Positions 18,801-27,437 of a stretch of DNA of 64,000 nt are shown in pieces (position 1 is the first letter of the stretch; every line of letters begins with the position of its first letter). Made by a program: the position numbers and the translations under genes. Source of the stretch: Guptibacillus hwajinpoensis (GTDB lineage Bacteria > Bacillota > Bacilli > Bacillales > Guptibacillaceae); NCBI RefSeq assembly GCF_005144865.1, contig NZ_SWFM01000004.1:62001-126000 (forward strand). The letters are read 5' to 3'. A model generated the notes under the pieces. That model was given only the letters and a program-made list of their open reading frames with translations, was not told where the DNA came from and did not search any database.

Positions 18801-19030
18801 TTTTGAAAATTAGCTAACGAAGGACAGCTACATACTCTCCGTAAATCTCCATTCACTTCTTTTTCAATCGTTACATGAAAGTCTTCCGTACCTATAACAG
18901 TAGCGTCACAAGAGTTTTCATTATATTGGTTAAACCTCACTTTATCTGAACGATAATAAGCTTCCCCTTTTTTGAAGGAAAGGGTACCGCACATTTCTTT
19001 TATGATCTTGTTGTTTATGTTTATATCCAT
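15827..19030 (-). CDS. SWIM zinc finger plus SNF2-family DEAD/DEAH helicase
   Basis: A protein of 1067 residues. An N-terminal SWIM zinc finger (CSCPSL...CQH, about residues 67-80) is followed by a long bacterial SNF2-associated region, then the SNF2 ATPase: Walker A DDMGLGKT (about 635), DEAQ box (Walker B), GTPVENS (motif III), and a helicase C domain with SLKAGGTGLNL and a QAADRTHRIGQ motif VI. These enzymes are double-strand DNA translocases, resembling B. subtilis YwqA, and probably act in remodelling protein-DNA complexes or RNA polymerase recycling. The gene stands alone. Length and domain order are normal for the family and no key motif is missing. Confidence 0.92.
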   Translation of the reverse strand: MDININNKIIKEMCGTLSFKKGEAYYRSDKVRFNQYNENSCDATVIGTEDFHVTIEKEVNGDLRRVCSCPSLANFQKDCQHIAAVLLAINDHQHKGTSPLNLQKQANDGELTKGFMTLFKDTLTNASGHQRYFEKRAVLDVSFTCKAISVNGQHLFGIEIELKNQKLLQIRNFLLGVKRGEQVKVSPEFTYNPSTHCFSIEADAIIHHLIRVVHDEVAFLESMSNTSRYEGTNETLIIPPSSWMRLVPLLSASLAKLEYNERCFESLRVVEGTPPIQFLFDETSKDNFQLTVKGFERMLVLNSYRSVLCDGQVFQLDRKDCNRLFELKQMLPFPDTNYIPIPLKHINHFLEKIVPDLKKIGHVELSRALNQRFFETPLTAKLYLDRLKNRLLAGLEFHYEGVVIQPLEGRDVPTGPMIIRDLEKEEEILQLMDESGFTKTDGGYHMQNEALEYEFLYHVVPKLQKLVQMYATTAVRNRLVRKETHPAIRVKHKKRERTNWLEFKFEMDGISDNQIREILAALEEKRKYYRLRNGSLLSLETNEMEEIHRFLNTVPVQDENFEAKWNLPVSKSLHLLDSIDNNEVFTAEDSFRQFLDQLLHPGKLNFEVPAELDNVLRDYQKQGYKWMKTLASYGFGGVLADDMGLGKTLQSITYIVSELASIRERKNPVLIVCPSSLTYNWLNEILKFASDLRAVVIDGNQSKRENLQQNKEMDVIITSYPLLRRDHKWYENQSFHTVFFDEAQAFKNPATQTARTVKRIKADNRFGLTGTPVENSIEELWSIYHVVFPELFQGLKEYSYLTRKTIARRVRPFLLRRMKEDVLAELPEKEESLELTELLPEQKKLYAAYLAKLRTDTLKHLDKDTIRKNRIKILAGLTRLRQICCHPSLFVDGYEGSSAKFQQLLQIVEESRRAGRRVLIFSQFTKMLKLIGKELTMRGQPYFYLDGETPPPARVETCNRFNEGERDLFLISLKAGGTGLNLTGADTVILYDLWWNPAVEEQAADRTHRIGQDKIVKVIKLVARGTIEEKMNELQDKKRELIADIVDSEEHTSVTLTEEDLREIFMG

Positions 19031-19326
19031 GTACTACCCGTTCCTTCTATGACGAATTAAGGCGATCTTATTCTCTCGCACTAGTCTTTTCACATTTTAT
19101 CATATGTTTCTTTGTACAATCTAAAATCACCGAGACAACAAACGATTCAACAACCGTTAGTTTTTACCATTTCCTTCACAATAAAAAGCTCTATTTCTGT
19201 AGATCGACCAGGTCATGCTTTTAGACTACGAAACTTAATTTTTTTATCAGTCCACGTATAATTTTAGCGAAAATCACCAAACATTATAGTACTTGTAGCA
19301 TAGAATAAGTAATAATGAAATTGGAG

Positions 19327-19473
19327 ATGATCGTTGTGTGGGTGATCACGGTAATTGGAGCCGACGGTGTTCGTACCACGTTAGATGTTTGCTTCAGCAC
19401 ATTTGATGAAGCTGCATCGTATGCTGAAAAAGCGCAGTTTCCCTCGTTTACGATTAAAGTAGCAGCAAGATAA
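19327..19473 (+). CDS. Small hypothetical protein, 48 residues or 45 from a GTG
   Basis: An open frame bounded by a GGAG site at 19323-19326 and an intrinsic terminator five bases after the stop. The GGAG lies right against the ATG at 19327, so the GTG at 19336 (nine bases from GGAG) is the likelier start. The product begins WVITVIGADGVRTTLDV and has the beta-strand then EAASYAEKA helix look of small Bacillus proteins of unknown function. Nothing indicates a role. Support is the ribosome binding site, the terminator and plausible composition; I recognise no family. Confidence 0.5.
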   Translation: MIVVWVITVIGADGVRTTLDVCFSTFDEAASYAEKAQFPSFTIKVAAR

Positions 19474-19477
19474 AATC

Positions 19478-19551
19478 ACCTGGCGTTTCCGGGCTGATTC
19501 GACATCAATACTTAACGGATGGACTTGGGATGACTGCCAGGTCTTTTTTTT
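19478..19551 (+). terminator. Terminator after the small ORF
   Basis: ACCTGGC (19478-19484) pairs with GCCAGGT (19536-19542), enclosing a structured 50-base loop, followed by eight T. The large loop could also belong to a small structured RNA. Confidence 0.7.
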
Positions 19552-20001
19552 ATGCTTATCAAAACAAAAGCCCTACTTTAATCGTTACTACTCGTAATGT
19601 TCAATAGCCGATTACCTTTCCAGTTTCCTAATACAACCACTTTAACCGTCATATTCATCAAAATTGTCAAATATACTTAAACGGTTAATAATGGAGATTA
19701 TGTAGGAACCACAGTTTGGCGGGCGCTTAAACTAATATTAACCTGTTAGGATGGGCTTAAATGGGCATGTTAAGCATCATCTACATCCTCTTCCCCCCAT
19801 GCTGGTGAAACGTTTATAGCGAAACTGCATTTTTGGCTTTATAACGTATCACTACCATTATTTATGCTTGGATTCTTTCTTTCTAGTAGGCCATGAATCA
19901 CTAATGATCCTTCTGATGATCTTCCCTAACAAACTAGTATTGAGTTTGGTTCTGTTTGTCATTAATGTATTTTTGAATGTAAAAGGCTGCTGTTTTAGTA
20001 G
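19552..20001. other. Gene-free stretch
   Basis: About 450 bases with no credible coding frame, ribosome binding site or RNA fold that I can recognise. Short frames on both strands near 19868-20122 lack start signals. Confidence 0.5.
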
Positions 20002-20098
20002 GAATTGTTGCTATAAAGCGGTTGTTTTCCGCTTCGGCCAAGTGTGGTTTTGAAATACAAAACGTCTTACAAAAACAATTATCTTTTAGAAAAAAGCC
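20002..20098. repeat. Degenerate Bacillaceae intergenic repeat, copy 2
   Basis: ATTGTTGCTATAA, then GTTTTCCGCTTCGGCCAAGTGTGG, then AAAAACAATTATCTTTTAGAAAA. The two ends and the order match copy 1 at 9304-9463, but the GC-rich centre is missing. Confidence 0.5.
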
Positions 20099-20102
20099 AT
20101 TT

Positions 20103-20150
20103 AAAAAGAGCCTGATGTCCATGTAGTTAGATGGACATCAGGCTCTTTTA
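20103..20150 (-). terminator. Terminator downstream of the CBS/CorC gene
   Basis: AAAAGAGCCTGATGTCCAT pairs perfectly with ATGGACATCAGGCTCTTTT. It lies 75 bases past the stop codon of the minus-strand hemolysin-like gene. Confidence 0.88.
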
Positions 20151-20225
20151 TTACTTACTACTTATATAGCTAATAGTGTGCTTAAAATCAGCGGAAGGAT
20201 CTGGGTATTCATCCCCCATTATTTT

Positions 20226-21509
20226 CTAGGCTTTAAGCATCACATCTTCATGAGTTTGATCCTTTGGAAGTACCTCTACCTGTATTTTTCTTACGCGACG
20301 ATCTTCAACCTGTTCGACTATGATCTTAAGATTTTCATAATAAAAAGAATCCCCGCTGTTAGGTACTGTACCGAGGTTTTCAATCACCCATCCCCCTAAC
20401 GTGTGATAAGAACTTTCAGTAGGGGGCGCATTCATTAAATCCAAGAAATCATCTAACTGATATTGAGCATCAAAGTGATAGTTGCTATCCGAGATTCGTT
20501 GCATCGTACTGAATTTCTCATCTTGTTCATCCCAGATTTCCCCTACTATTTCTTCTAGAACGTCTTCTAATGTTACAAGACCCGACGTACCACCGAATTC
20601 ATCCAATACGATAGCCATATGCACTTTTTCCTTCTGTAGTTTGGGTAACAACGTTGAGATCTTCATGGACTCTACGACAAACAGTGGTTCTCTAATTAAC
20701 TTTTTAACATCAACATTTTGATACTTTATCAAATGGGTAAGAAATTCTTTCTCTGTTAATATGCCGATGATGTTATCAATACTATCCTGATAAACTGGTA
20801 TTCTTGAAAATCTTTCTTCGAAGAAGATCTCTTTCATTTCGTCAATTGATTGATCGATATCAATCGCTACTATATCAATTCGCGGAGTTAATACCTGACC
20901 TGCAAGCGTATCATCAAAGTCCATCGAGCGATGAATGAGATCGCGTTCTTCTTTGTCAATAACGCCTTCTTCTTCACTAATATCCAACATAACCTTTAAT
21001 TCTTCTTCTGTTACGGATGGAAGTGTGCTGCTCTTAGCAAAAAGTCTTGATACCCAATCTTTCAATTTAACAAAGAAGAAGTTAACAGGTGCTAGCAGTT
21101 TAATTAAAACGTATAACACTGTAGCGATCAGCAATGAATAAGATTCTGCATGTTCCTTTGCTAACGATTTAGGAAGGATCTCACCAAAGATTAAAATTAG
21201 GATAGTCATAACAACTGTACTAATAACGAGGCCAGTGTTCCCGCCAAATAAATCGGTTGCAACAGCGGCTGAAATACTAGCAGCAGCAATATTGACGATA
21301 TTGTTTCCAATAAGAATCGTTGATAAGGCTTTATCGAAGTTTTCGGCAATCGCTAAAGCTCTTTTACTTCCACGCCTTCCTTCATCTGCAAAATTTCTCA
21401 GCCTAATCTTGTTAACACTTGAATAGGCGGTTTCAGCTGATGAGAAAAAAGCAGATAAAAGAATTAAGAAACCTAATAAAAGAATCGAATCCAGTGGTAT
21501 GTCATTCAA
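20226..21509 (-). CDS. CNNM/CorC-type membrane protein (hemolysin family; DUF21 + CBS pair + CorC_HlyC)
   Basis: A protein of 427 residues: an N-terminal DUF21/CNNM transmembrane domain with about four membrane segments (to about residue 170), a CBS pair (about 200-335; EEEGVIDKEERDLI just before it) and a C-terminal CorC_HlyC transporter-associated domain. The family includes B. subtilis MpfA (YhdP), implicated in magnesium efflux, and CNNM proteins. Membrane ion transport, probably Mg2+ export, is the best guess; the hemolysin name is historical. A MerR regulator lies just upstream on the same strand, as in the B. subtilis yhdQ-yhdP region. Confidence 0.85.
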   Translation of the reverse strand: MNDIPLDSILLLGFLILLSAFFSSAETAYSSVNKIRLRNFADEGRRGSKRALAIAENFDKALSTILIGNNIVNIAAASISAAVATDLFGGNTGLVISTVVMTILILIFGEILPKSLAKEHAESYSLLIATVLYVLIKLLAPVNFFFVKLKDWVSRLFAKSSTLPSVTEEELKVMLDISEEEGVIDKEERDLIHRSMDFDDTLAGQVLTPRIDIVAIDIDQSIDEMKEIFFEERFSRIPVYQDSIDNIIGILTEKEFLTHLIKYQNVDVKKLIREPLFVVESMKISTLLPKLQKEKVHMAIVLDEFGGTSGLVTLEDVLEEIVGEIWDEQDEKFSTMQRISDSNYHFDAQYQLDDFLDLMNAPPTESSYHTLGGWVIENLGTVPNSGDSFYYENLKIIVEQVEDRRVRKIQVEVLPKDQTHEDVMLKA

Positions 21510-21577
21510 AAAATTTCACTCTCCTGAGTTATTGTTTATAGTTACTTACAATCATTTCATTTTTAATAATAGGCAGG

Positions 21578-21991
21578 TCAAGTTGAGTAAAGAAGTAACG
21601 ATTGAATAAGCGCTACAGTCTGAGGAGAAAGATTTTTCTTAATCTTCATCTGGGTGGCATCGTCTAATTTCTCAACGCTTTCGTGAATTTCCTTCAATTC
21701 AGCTTCCAGATACGTCATTTTATCCATTACTTCCTTCACCTGATTACGAACCAATTCAGTATCAACCAGACTAGATTTCTTTATTTTCAACCGTTGTTCG
21801 ATTTGCTTTAAAGTCATTTGCATTTCTTTACATTGTTCTATGAATCTAATGTCCTCAATCGCGTCTTTTCCATAAAAGCGATAATTCGTATCAGATCGTT
21901 CACACTGCAACAAACCTATTTTTGTATAATAATCAATTGTACGTTTTGATACATTACATAATTCAGCTAATTCACCTATTTTTAACAACAT
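21578..21991 (-). CDS. MerR family transcriptional regulator
   Basis: About 137 residues with a MerR winged helix at the N terminus (LLKIGELAELCNVSKRTIDY, then TNYRFYGKDAIEDI) and a dimerisation coiled coil after residue 75. No metal-binding Cys pair is visible in the C-terminal part, so a metal sensor such as CueR is not supported directly. The position next to the CorC-type gene resembles the B. subtilis yhdQ-yhdP arrangement. The frame extends to a GTG at 22006, but the ATG at 21991 puts the DNA-binding domain at the usual place; GAGGTG is 12 bases away, so the start is uncertain. Confidence 0.82.
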   Translation of the reverse strand: MLLKIGELAELCNVSKRTIDYYTKIGLLQCERSDTNYRFYGKDAIEDIRFIEQCKEMQMTLKQIEQRLKIKKSSLVDTELVRNQVKEVMDKMTYLEAELKEIHESVEKLDDATQMKIKKNLSPQTVALIQSLLLYST

Positions 21992-22185
21992 CCCAAGATC
22001 AATCACCTCACTCTCATTTTAAGTTATTACGTGTGAACTGTACAGTAGAACGTTATACTTTTTATGTTTAACTAAATCTTCTCGGCAGTTTCGAAAAATA
22101 TTTTCCATTATATTCTTATTTAGATAACCTACATACTTTGGGATAAGGTATAATAATCAAAAAGATTATAAGAGGAGGAAATCCT

Positions 22186-23586
22186 ATGTTCTGTCCAAAG
22201 TGCGGGACAAAAAACGTAGATAATGCACGGTTCTGCATCCAATGTGGTCACTCTTATACTAATAAACAAAAGAAGAACAGATGGTGGATGGCTGGTATCA
22301 TCCTTACTTTATTCTTGGTGTGCGGGGGATTTATTTATTATTTCGTTCTTAATAAAGAATTTAATAATGAAACTGTTGTGAAAGAAATAACACCAACACA
22401 GATCGAAAGTGAAGTTAACTCTACTAAACCAGAAAAACAACCGACAGTTGAAAAAGATCCGAAGACAAACACTTCGACGAACGTTGAAAAGAAAAAGAAG
22501 GCTACAAATCAGAAAGCAGCTACTCAAAAAGATAAAAAAGATATCATACGAGATGCTCAAACCAAAGTGTTTACAATCCTAACAGCGGATAGCCAGGGAT
22601 CAGGGTTCTTGTTTCAGGAAAATGGTACAGTTGTGACCAATGCTCATGTTGTGGCAGGCTACATTGATGTCATGGTGCGTGACCAAAACGGCCGAGAAAT
22701 GAACGGAAAGGTGATCGGCATATCAAATCAATATGATGTAGCACTTATTCAAATTCAGGACTTAGCAGGTACACCTCCTTTAGAAATGGAAATGAAAGAA
22801 TCAGAGATTGGTTCAGAAGTTATTGCACTTGGAAGTCCTCAAGGATTGGAAAATACAGCATCCATCGGATATCTGACTGGTCTTGACCGTTCATTTGTTT
22901 CGGATTTTCAGTATGAGAATGTGTATCAAATTGATGCGCAAGTTTCACCAGGAAGCAGCGGTGGGCCATTACTAGATGGGAAAACAGGAAAAGTAATTGG
23001 AATCAACTCAGCTTTGCTAACTCGCGATGAATCGATTGCTTTCTCTATTCCTATGTATACGATGAAGGATCTTTTAACTAGTTGGTCGAAATCACCGATG
23101 GATAAATATGATGTAGCCAACACATTTGATTTCTATAATGAATATGTTGCTTATGACGAATATGAGTACGGTGATAGTTTCGAAAATGAAGACTATGAAA
23201 GTGAAGAAGAAGCTTATGATAGTGCGTTTGATGAAGCAAGTTTGTCTGACTTTATCCTCAATTTCCGCTCAGACTATGAACTTGCATTAACGAGTGAAGA
23301 CTTCAGTTATATTGAAGATTTACTCCTATATGATAGCCAAGCCTACTATGAAATGTCTGACTATATCGATGAAATATCCGGACAAGGGATGGTCTTCAAC
23401 TTCACCTCTAATGAAGTAACCAATATTGACATGCAAGCAGAACAAGCCATTGTTAGCACCTTCGAGGTTTTTGATTTCATGAACGCTGCGGGGGAATGGA
23501 GCGTGTACGAACGTATTAAAGACTATGTCGTCGTTATTGATGAAAATGGATACTATAAAATTATGGATATTGAGATTCATCAATAA
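22186..23586 (+). CDS. Membrane-anchored zinc-ribbon trypsin-like serine protease (S1C/DegP-like, no PDZ)
   Basis: A protein of 466 residues. Domains in order: zinc ribbon with Cys3, Cys6, Cys17 and Cys20; one transmembrane segment (about 33-55); a Lys/Thr-rich linker; an S1C protease domain with His154 (NAHVV), Asp184 (YDVAL) and Ser258 (GSSGGP); an acidic Tyr/Glu linker (about 315-345); and a C-terminal alpha+beta domain that looks like the NTF2-like module of TcaA/YvbJ zinc-ribbon proteins. No PDZ domain. The protease faces the outside and the zinc ribbon the cytoplasm. ATG with GAGGAGG. Likely role in envelope quality control or signalling; substrates are unknown. Confidence 0.85.
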   Translation: MFCPKCGTKNVDNARFCIQCGHSYTNKQKKNRWWMAGIILTLFLVCGGFIYYFVLNKEFNNETVVKEITPTQIESEVNSTKPEKQPTVEKDPKTNTSTNVEKKKKATNQKAATQKDKKDIIRDAQTKVFTILTADSQGSGFLFQENGTVVTNAHVVAGYIDVMVRDQNGREMNGKVIGISNQYDVALIQIQDLAGTPPLEMEMKESEIGSEVIALGSPQGLENTASIGYLTGLDRSFVSDFQYENVYQIDAQVSPGSSGGPLLDGKTGKVIGINSALLTRDESIAFSIPMYTMKDLLTSWSKSPMDKYDVANTFDFYNEYVAYDEYEYGDSFENEDYESEEEAYDSAFDEASLSDFILNFRSDYELALTSEDFSYIEDLLLYDSQAYYEMSDYIDEISGQGMVFNFTSNEVTNIDMQAEQAIVSTFEVFDFMNAAGEWSVYERIKDYVVVIDENGYYKIMDIEIHQ

Positions 23587-23666
23587 TAAATGACCTGTTA
23601 GGTTCAGACTGATTCGGAAGCATGGATCATCCGTTACCTGTTTATAAAGTGTTTACGTTTAAAAAT

Positions 23667-23704
23667 GAGAGCGGCTTACTTATTCATTTAAGTAAGCCGC
23701 TCTC
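23667..23704. terminator. Hairpin between the serine protease and betA genes
   Basis: GAGAGCGGCTTACTT pairs perfectly with AAGTAAGCCGCTCTC. The T-rich flank (ATTTTTAAA) is on the minus-strand exit side, but it can stop plus-strand readthrough too. Confidence 0.7.
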
Positions 23705-23763
23705 ATTAGGAGTTGTAATGAGGAGAAATAGGTTGAATAAGACAAACATATATCTTAAAACAA

Positions 23764-23832
23764 CAAAAAAGAGAAAGCACTCTATCATAAATGTATGCTT
23801 CTCTAGCAAATACATTATAAAGAGTGCTTCTC
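23764..23832 (-). terminator. Terminator of the gbsA/betA unit
   Basis: AAGCACTCT (23775-23783) pairs with AGAGTGCTT (23821-23829), with an inner ATAAATGTAT/ATACATTAT stem. On the minus strand it is followed by CTCTTTTTTG, 11 bases past the betA stop. Confidence 0.8.
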
Positions 23833-23842
23833 ATAGAAAACG

Positions 23843-25525
23843 TTATTTTGTTACTGTGCCTGCATCGGCTGGGTGTACGCCATGACGATAGAAGTCTGCA
23901 TCGATCGCATCCAACGGTTTACGTCCAAGGATAAGATCTGCTGCTTTTTCTGCTAGCATCAAAACAGGTGCATGGATATTACCATTTGTAACATAAGGCA
24001 TGGCAGATGCATCGACCACTCGTAGGTTTTCCACTCCGTGAACCTTCATCGTTTCTGGATCAACAACAGCCATAGGATCTGATTTAGGTCCCATTTTGCA
24101 AGTACATGATGGATGAAGTGCTGTCTCAGCATCTTCTTTCACCCATTCGAGGATTTCCTCGTCTGTTTGAACAGAAGGACCAGGTGAAATTTCGCCGCCA
24201 TTGTATTTTTGCATAGATGGTTGAGACATGATTTCACGGGTGATTCTAATTGCTTCTACCCACTCGCGCTTATCCTGTTCAGTAGATAGGTAGTTGTAAA
24301 CCATACTTGGATGCTCTTTCGGATCTTTCGAGCGAATCTTCAATGATCCACGGGCATCAGAGTACATTGGTCCAATATGTACTTGGAAGCCGTGTTTTGT
24401 TTCCGCTTTTTGACCATCGTAACGCACCGCTACAGGAAGGAAGTGGAACATCAAGTTCGGATAGTCAACGTCTTCATTGGAACGGACAAATCCTCCACCT
24501 TCAAAGTGGTTTGTCGCCGCAGGGCCCGTACGGTTTAGCATCCACTGTAAGCCAATCCAAGGCATACGTGCTTTGCTTAGGTTAGGCTGTTCAGAAACCG
24601 GTTCTGGACATGTGTGTTGCACATAGACTTCAAGGTGATCCTGAAGGTTTTCTCCTACACCAGGAAGGTCTACGATCGGTTCGATGCCAAGGGAGCGCAG
24701 ATGTTTTGCCTCACCAATTCCAGCTAGTTGAAGCATTTGCGGCGTTGCGATGGCACCGCCTGAAAGAATAACTTCACCTGCTTCAACTTGATGAACCTTT
24801 CCATTTCGTCGATAAGTCAATCCTTTGGCGCGTTTACCATCGAAGTCGATGCTTGTCACAAAGGCACGCGTTTTAACTGTCAAGTTCTCACGGTCCATGA
24901 ATGGATGTAAATAGGCACGTGAAGCGGATAGTCGTTGGCCTTTGTACACATGCTTATCAAACGGTCCGAATCCTTCCTGACGGAAACCGTTCACATCAGG
25001 AGTACGTGAATAACCAGCTTCTATACCTGAATTGAAGAATGCCTGGAATAATGGGTTTTTAGCAGGTCCGCGTTCCAATTTGATCGGTCCGTCGTGGCCT
25101 CGAAGTTCATCGTCTGGAGATGCCAGAGCATTTTCCAAACGTTTAAAGTATGGAAGGCAATGTGCAAAGTTCCAGTTTTCCATCCCTTCGTCAGCACCCC
25201 AACGCTCGTAGTCCATCGGATTTCCACGTTGATAGATCATACCGTTAATGGAACTAGAACCACCAAGTACCTTTCCTCTAGCATGCGGGATGTTCCGTCC
25301 CTTCATGTATGGCTCAGGGTCCGTCTCGTATTGCCAATCGTAGAGATCTTTTCCTGATGGAAAAGGGAGAGCTGCTGGCATTTGGATAAGGAGATCCCAT
25401 GAATAATCACTGCGTCCAGCCTCTAATACAAGCACACTTTTCTTTCCATCTTCACTTAGACGGTTGCCGAGTACAGATCCCGCACTGCCCCCACCAACGA
25501 CTACATAATCATATGATTCAGTCAT
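23843..25525 (-). CDS. betA: Choline dehydrogenase, GMC oxidoreductase family (BetA-like)
   Basis: About 560 residues, the length of E. coli BetA. It carries the FAD dinucleotide motif [16 protein letters not shown] at the N terminus, GGSSSINGM (GMC signature 1), the signature-2 region [10 protein letters not shown], and the active-site region HPSCTCKMG with its catalytic His. It oxidises choline to betaine aldehyde at the membrane. The ATG at 25525 with AAGGAGG eight bases upstream is chosen over an in-frame start at 25600. It lies downstream of gbsA on the same strand. B. subtilis instead uses the NAD alcohol dehydrogenase GbsB for this step. Other alcohols remain possible substrates. Confidence 0.87.
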   Translation of the reverse strand: MTESYDYVVVGGGSAGSVLGNRLSEDGKKSVLVLEAGRSDYSWDLLIQMPAALPFPSGKDLYDWQYETDPEPYMKGRNIPHARGKVLGGSSSINGMIYQRGNPMDYERWGADEGMENWNFAHCLPYFKRLENALASPDDELRGHDGPIKLERGPAKNPLFQAFFNSGIEAGYSRTPDVNGFRQEGFGPFDKHVYKGQRLSASRAYLHPFMDRENLTVKTRAFVTSIDFDGKRAKGLTYRRNGKVHQVEAGEVILSGGAIATPQMLQLAGIGEAKHLRSLGIEPIVDLPGVGENLQDHLEVYVQHTCPEPVSEQPNLSKARMPWIGLQWMLNRTGPAATNHFEGGGFVRSNEDVDYPNLMFHFLPVAVRYDGQKAETKHGFQVHIGPMYSDARGSLKIRSKDPKEHPSMVYNYLSTEQDKREWVEAIRITREIMSQPSMQKYNGGEISPGPSVQTDEEILEWVKEDAETALHPSCTCKMGPKSDPMAVVDPETMKVHGVENLRVVDASAMPYVTNGNIHAPVLMLAEKAADLILGRKPLDAIDADFYRHGVHPADAGTVTK

Positions 25526-25682
25526 ACTCTGTTCCTCCTTGATGTTGAAATAGGAAAATAGGTGTTCAGACGATAAACGTATTGTCCGAATCTCTTTCAT
25601 CCCTATTAAACATAGTTACTAGTTTTGTATTTTTATTGTTCAGCTGATTCATCAGCTTCATTTCATATAACTAATCGTTCTC

Positions 25683-27155
25683 TTAGAACCAGTTGATCGT
25701 TTCCGGTTTCAGGTTCTGGAAGATGTGTTTTGTTTCTGTATATTCTTCCAAACCGAGCTTTCCTAGTTCACGCCCGATACCAGATTGCTTAAATCCACCC
25801 CACGGAGCGTGCGGGAAGTACAAGTTGAATTCATTAATCCAAACCGTACCCATACGCATTTTCGCTGCACAGCGTTCAGCTTTTGCAATATCATTTGTAA
25901 AGACACCGCCTGCAAGTCCGTAGATCGAGTCGTTTGCTAGTCTTACTGCTTCTTCTTCGGCACTAAATTTCTCAATTGTAATAACCGGGCCAAACCCTTC
26001 TTCTTGGACAACGCTCATATCTGTTGTGCAGTCTGTGAAGATCGTAGGTAAGTAGAAAAAGCCATTTTGCAATTCAGGATCTTCTGGACGTTTGCCACCA
26101 ACTACTACTCTTGCACCTTCTTGAACTCCCGCATCGACATACTTTTCTACTTTCGCAAGATGTTCTGCTGAAATGAGAGGGCCCATTTGAGTGTCTTCGT
26201 CAAATCCACTACCTAATTTGAACTTCTTCACTCGCTCCACAAGTGCGTTAACAAACTCATCGTGAATACTTTCTTCTACAATCAGTCTTGTACCAGCGGA
26301 ACAAATTTGTCCTGCATGGAAAAATACTCCGTTCAGAGCCTGGTCAACTGCTAGATCGAAGTCAGTATCTGCAAAAATAATATTCGGGTTTTTCCCACCT
26401 AGCTCTAGCGCTAACTTCTTCACGTTCGAACTAGCAGATTGCATAATTTTCTTTCCTGTTGCAATACCACCTGTGAAAGAAATAAGGTCCACATCCATGT
26501 TACTAGACAGTTCTGCTCCAATCGTATCGCCTGCACCTAGAACAAGGTTTGCAACACCGGCAGGTACTCCCGCTTCTTCCATTAGTTCAAATACTTTTAT
26601 ATGAGTAAGTGGTGTAATTTCACTTGGCTTTATGATTAACGTATTTCCAGTTGCAAGCGCTGGAGCTAGTTTCCATGACGCTTGAAGAAGAGGATAATTC
26701 CATGGCGTAATTTGGCCACAAACGCCTACTGGTTCTCGGACTACTTTACTGATTGAATTTGGCACCGGCGAATCGATGAGCTCTCCGCCGTCTTTGTCTG
26801 CAAGTTCAGCAAAATAACGAAATACGCCTGCGATATCATCCATGTCTCCACGGCTTTCTTCTACTGTTTTTCCAGTATCCAATGATTCTAGATGAGCAAG
26901 CTCCTCTTTGTCTCTTTCGATTAATTCAGCAATTCTTCTTACGATAGCCCCTCTCTCTGTTGCTGGGGTATCGGCCCATTCACCATTATCAAATGATTCT
27001 CTTGCTGCAGCGATGGCTGCCTTTGCATCTGATTCATCACCTTCTGGGACAATAGCAATAACTTCCTGATTATATGGATTAATAATTGATCGCGTATTTC
27101 CTGATTTCGCGCCAACCCATTCTCCATTTATGTATTGTTTTAGTTTCAGATCCAT
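25683..27155 (-). CDS. gbsA: Betaine aldehyde dehydrogenase GbsA
   Basis: A protein of 490 residues, the same length as B. subtilis GbsA. It shows the aldehyde dehydrogenase motifs: GQITPWNYPL, the NAD-binding SFTGGIATG, catalytic Glu in LELGGKNPNI and catalytic Cys in FHAGQICSAG. It oxidises betaine aldehyde to the osmoprotectant glycine betaine with NAD(P). The ATG at 27155 has GGAG nine bases upstream; the longer frame to 27224 lacks such a site. It is divergent from gbsR and transcribed toward betA. A GTTAAA-N6-TTTAAT element (27190-27207) lies just downstream of its likely promoter. Confidence 0.93.
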   Translation of the reverse strand: MDLKLKQYINGEWVGAKSGNTRSIINPYNQEVIAIVPEGDESDAKAAIAAARESFDNGEWADTPATERGAIVRRIAELIERDKEELAHLESLDTGKTVEESRGDMDDIAGVFRYFAELADKDGGELIDSPVPNSISKVVREPVGVCGQITPWNYPLLQASWKLAPALATGNTLIIKPSEITPLTHIKVFELMEEAGVPAGVANLVLGAGDTIGAELSSNMDVDLISFTGGIATGKKIMQSASSNVKKLALELGGKNPNIIFADTDFDLAVDQALNGVFFHAGQICSAGTRLIVEESIHDEFVNALVERVKKFKLGSGFDEDTQMGPLISAEHLAKVEKYVDAGVQEGARVVVGGKRPEDPELQNGFFYLPTIFTDCTTDMSVVQEEGFGPVITIEKFSAEEEAVRLANDSIYGLAGGVFTNDIAKAERCAAKMRMGTVWINEFNLYFPHAPWGGFKQSGIGRELGKLGLEEYTETKHIFQNLKPETINWF

Positions 27156-27189
27156 ATCTATCAACTCCAATGTCGAAGTAATTAACTTT

Positions 27190-27207
27190 ATTAAAAATTT
27201 ATTTAAC
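27190..27207. promoter_or_regulatory. Candidate GbsR operator, gbsA promoter
   Basis: On the plus strand ATTAAA-N6-TTTAAC. On the minus strand, TTGACA (27243-27238), a 17-base spacer and a weak -10 TAACGT (27220-27215) precede it by seven bases. A roadblock position just downstream of the promoter agrees with the known mode of B. subtilis GbsR. Confidence 0.6.
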
Positions 27208-27385
27208 ACAATTAACGTTAACACTTCTTTTTTTAAGTGTCAAAAATAAATTCAAGTCTAGGACAAAAGATTTAACTTACTCTATGATGGGTATAACTAG
27301 TAGGGTAAACACATTTCAATTTAGTATTTTGTTATCTTTTGATTGACATTTCATGTGAACACGTCAACAATAAGTTAATAAATAA

Positions 27386-27403
27386 ATTCAATATAAATTT
27401 AAC
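27386..27403. promoter_or_regulatory. Candidate GbsR operator, gbsR promoter
   Basis: ATTCAA-N6-TTTAAC, one base off the pattern at gbsA. A TTGACA lies at 27343-27348 with a weak AACAAT -10 at 27366-27371. It is 35 bases before the gbsR ATG, suggesting autoregulation. Confidence 0.5.
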
Positions 27404-27437
27404 TCGATTTACCCTTTGTGAAGGAGTGACCTGTTTT

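Noticed and set aside
21578..21991. CueR copper sensor
   Set aside because: The position resembles yhdQ (cueR) next to yhdP, but no metal-binding Cys pair is visible in the C-terminal part.
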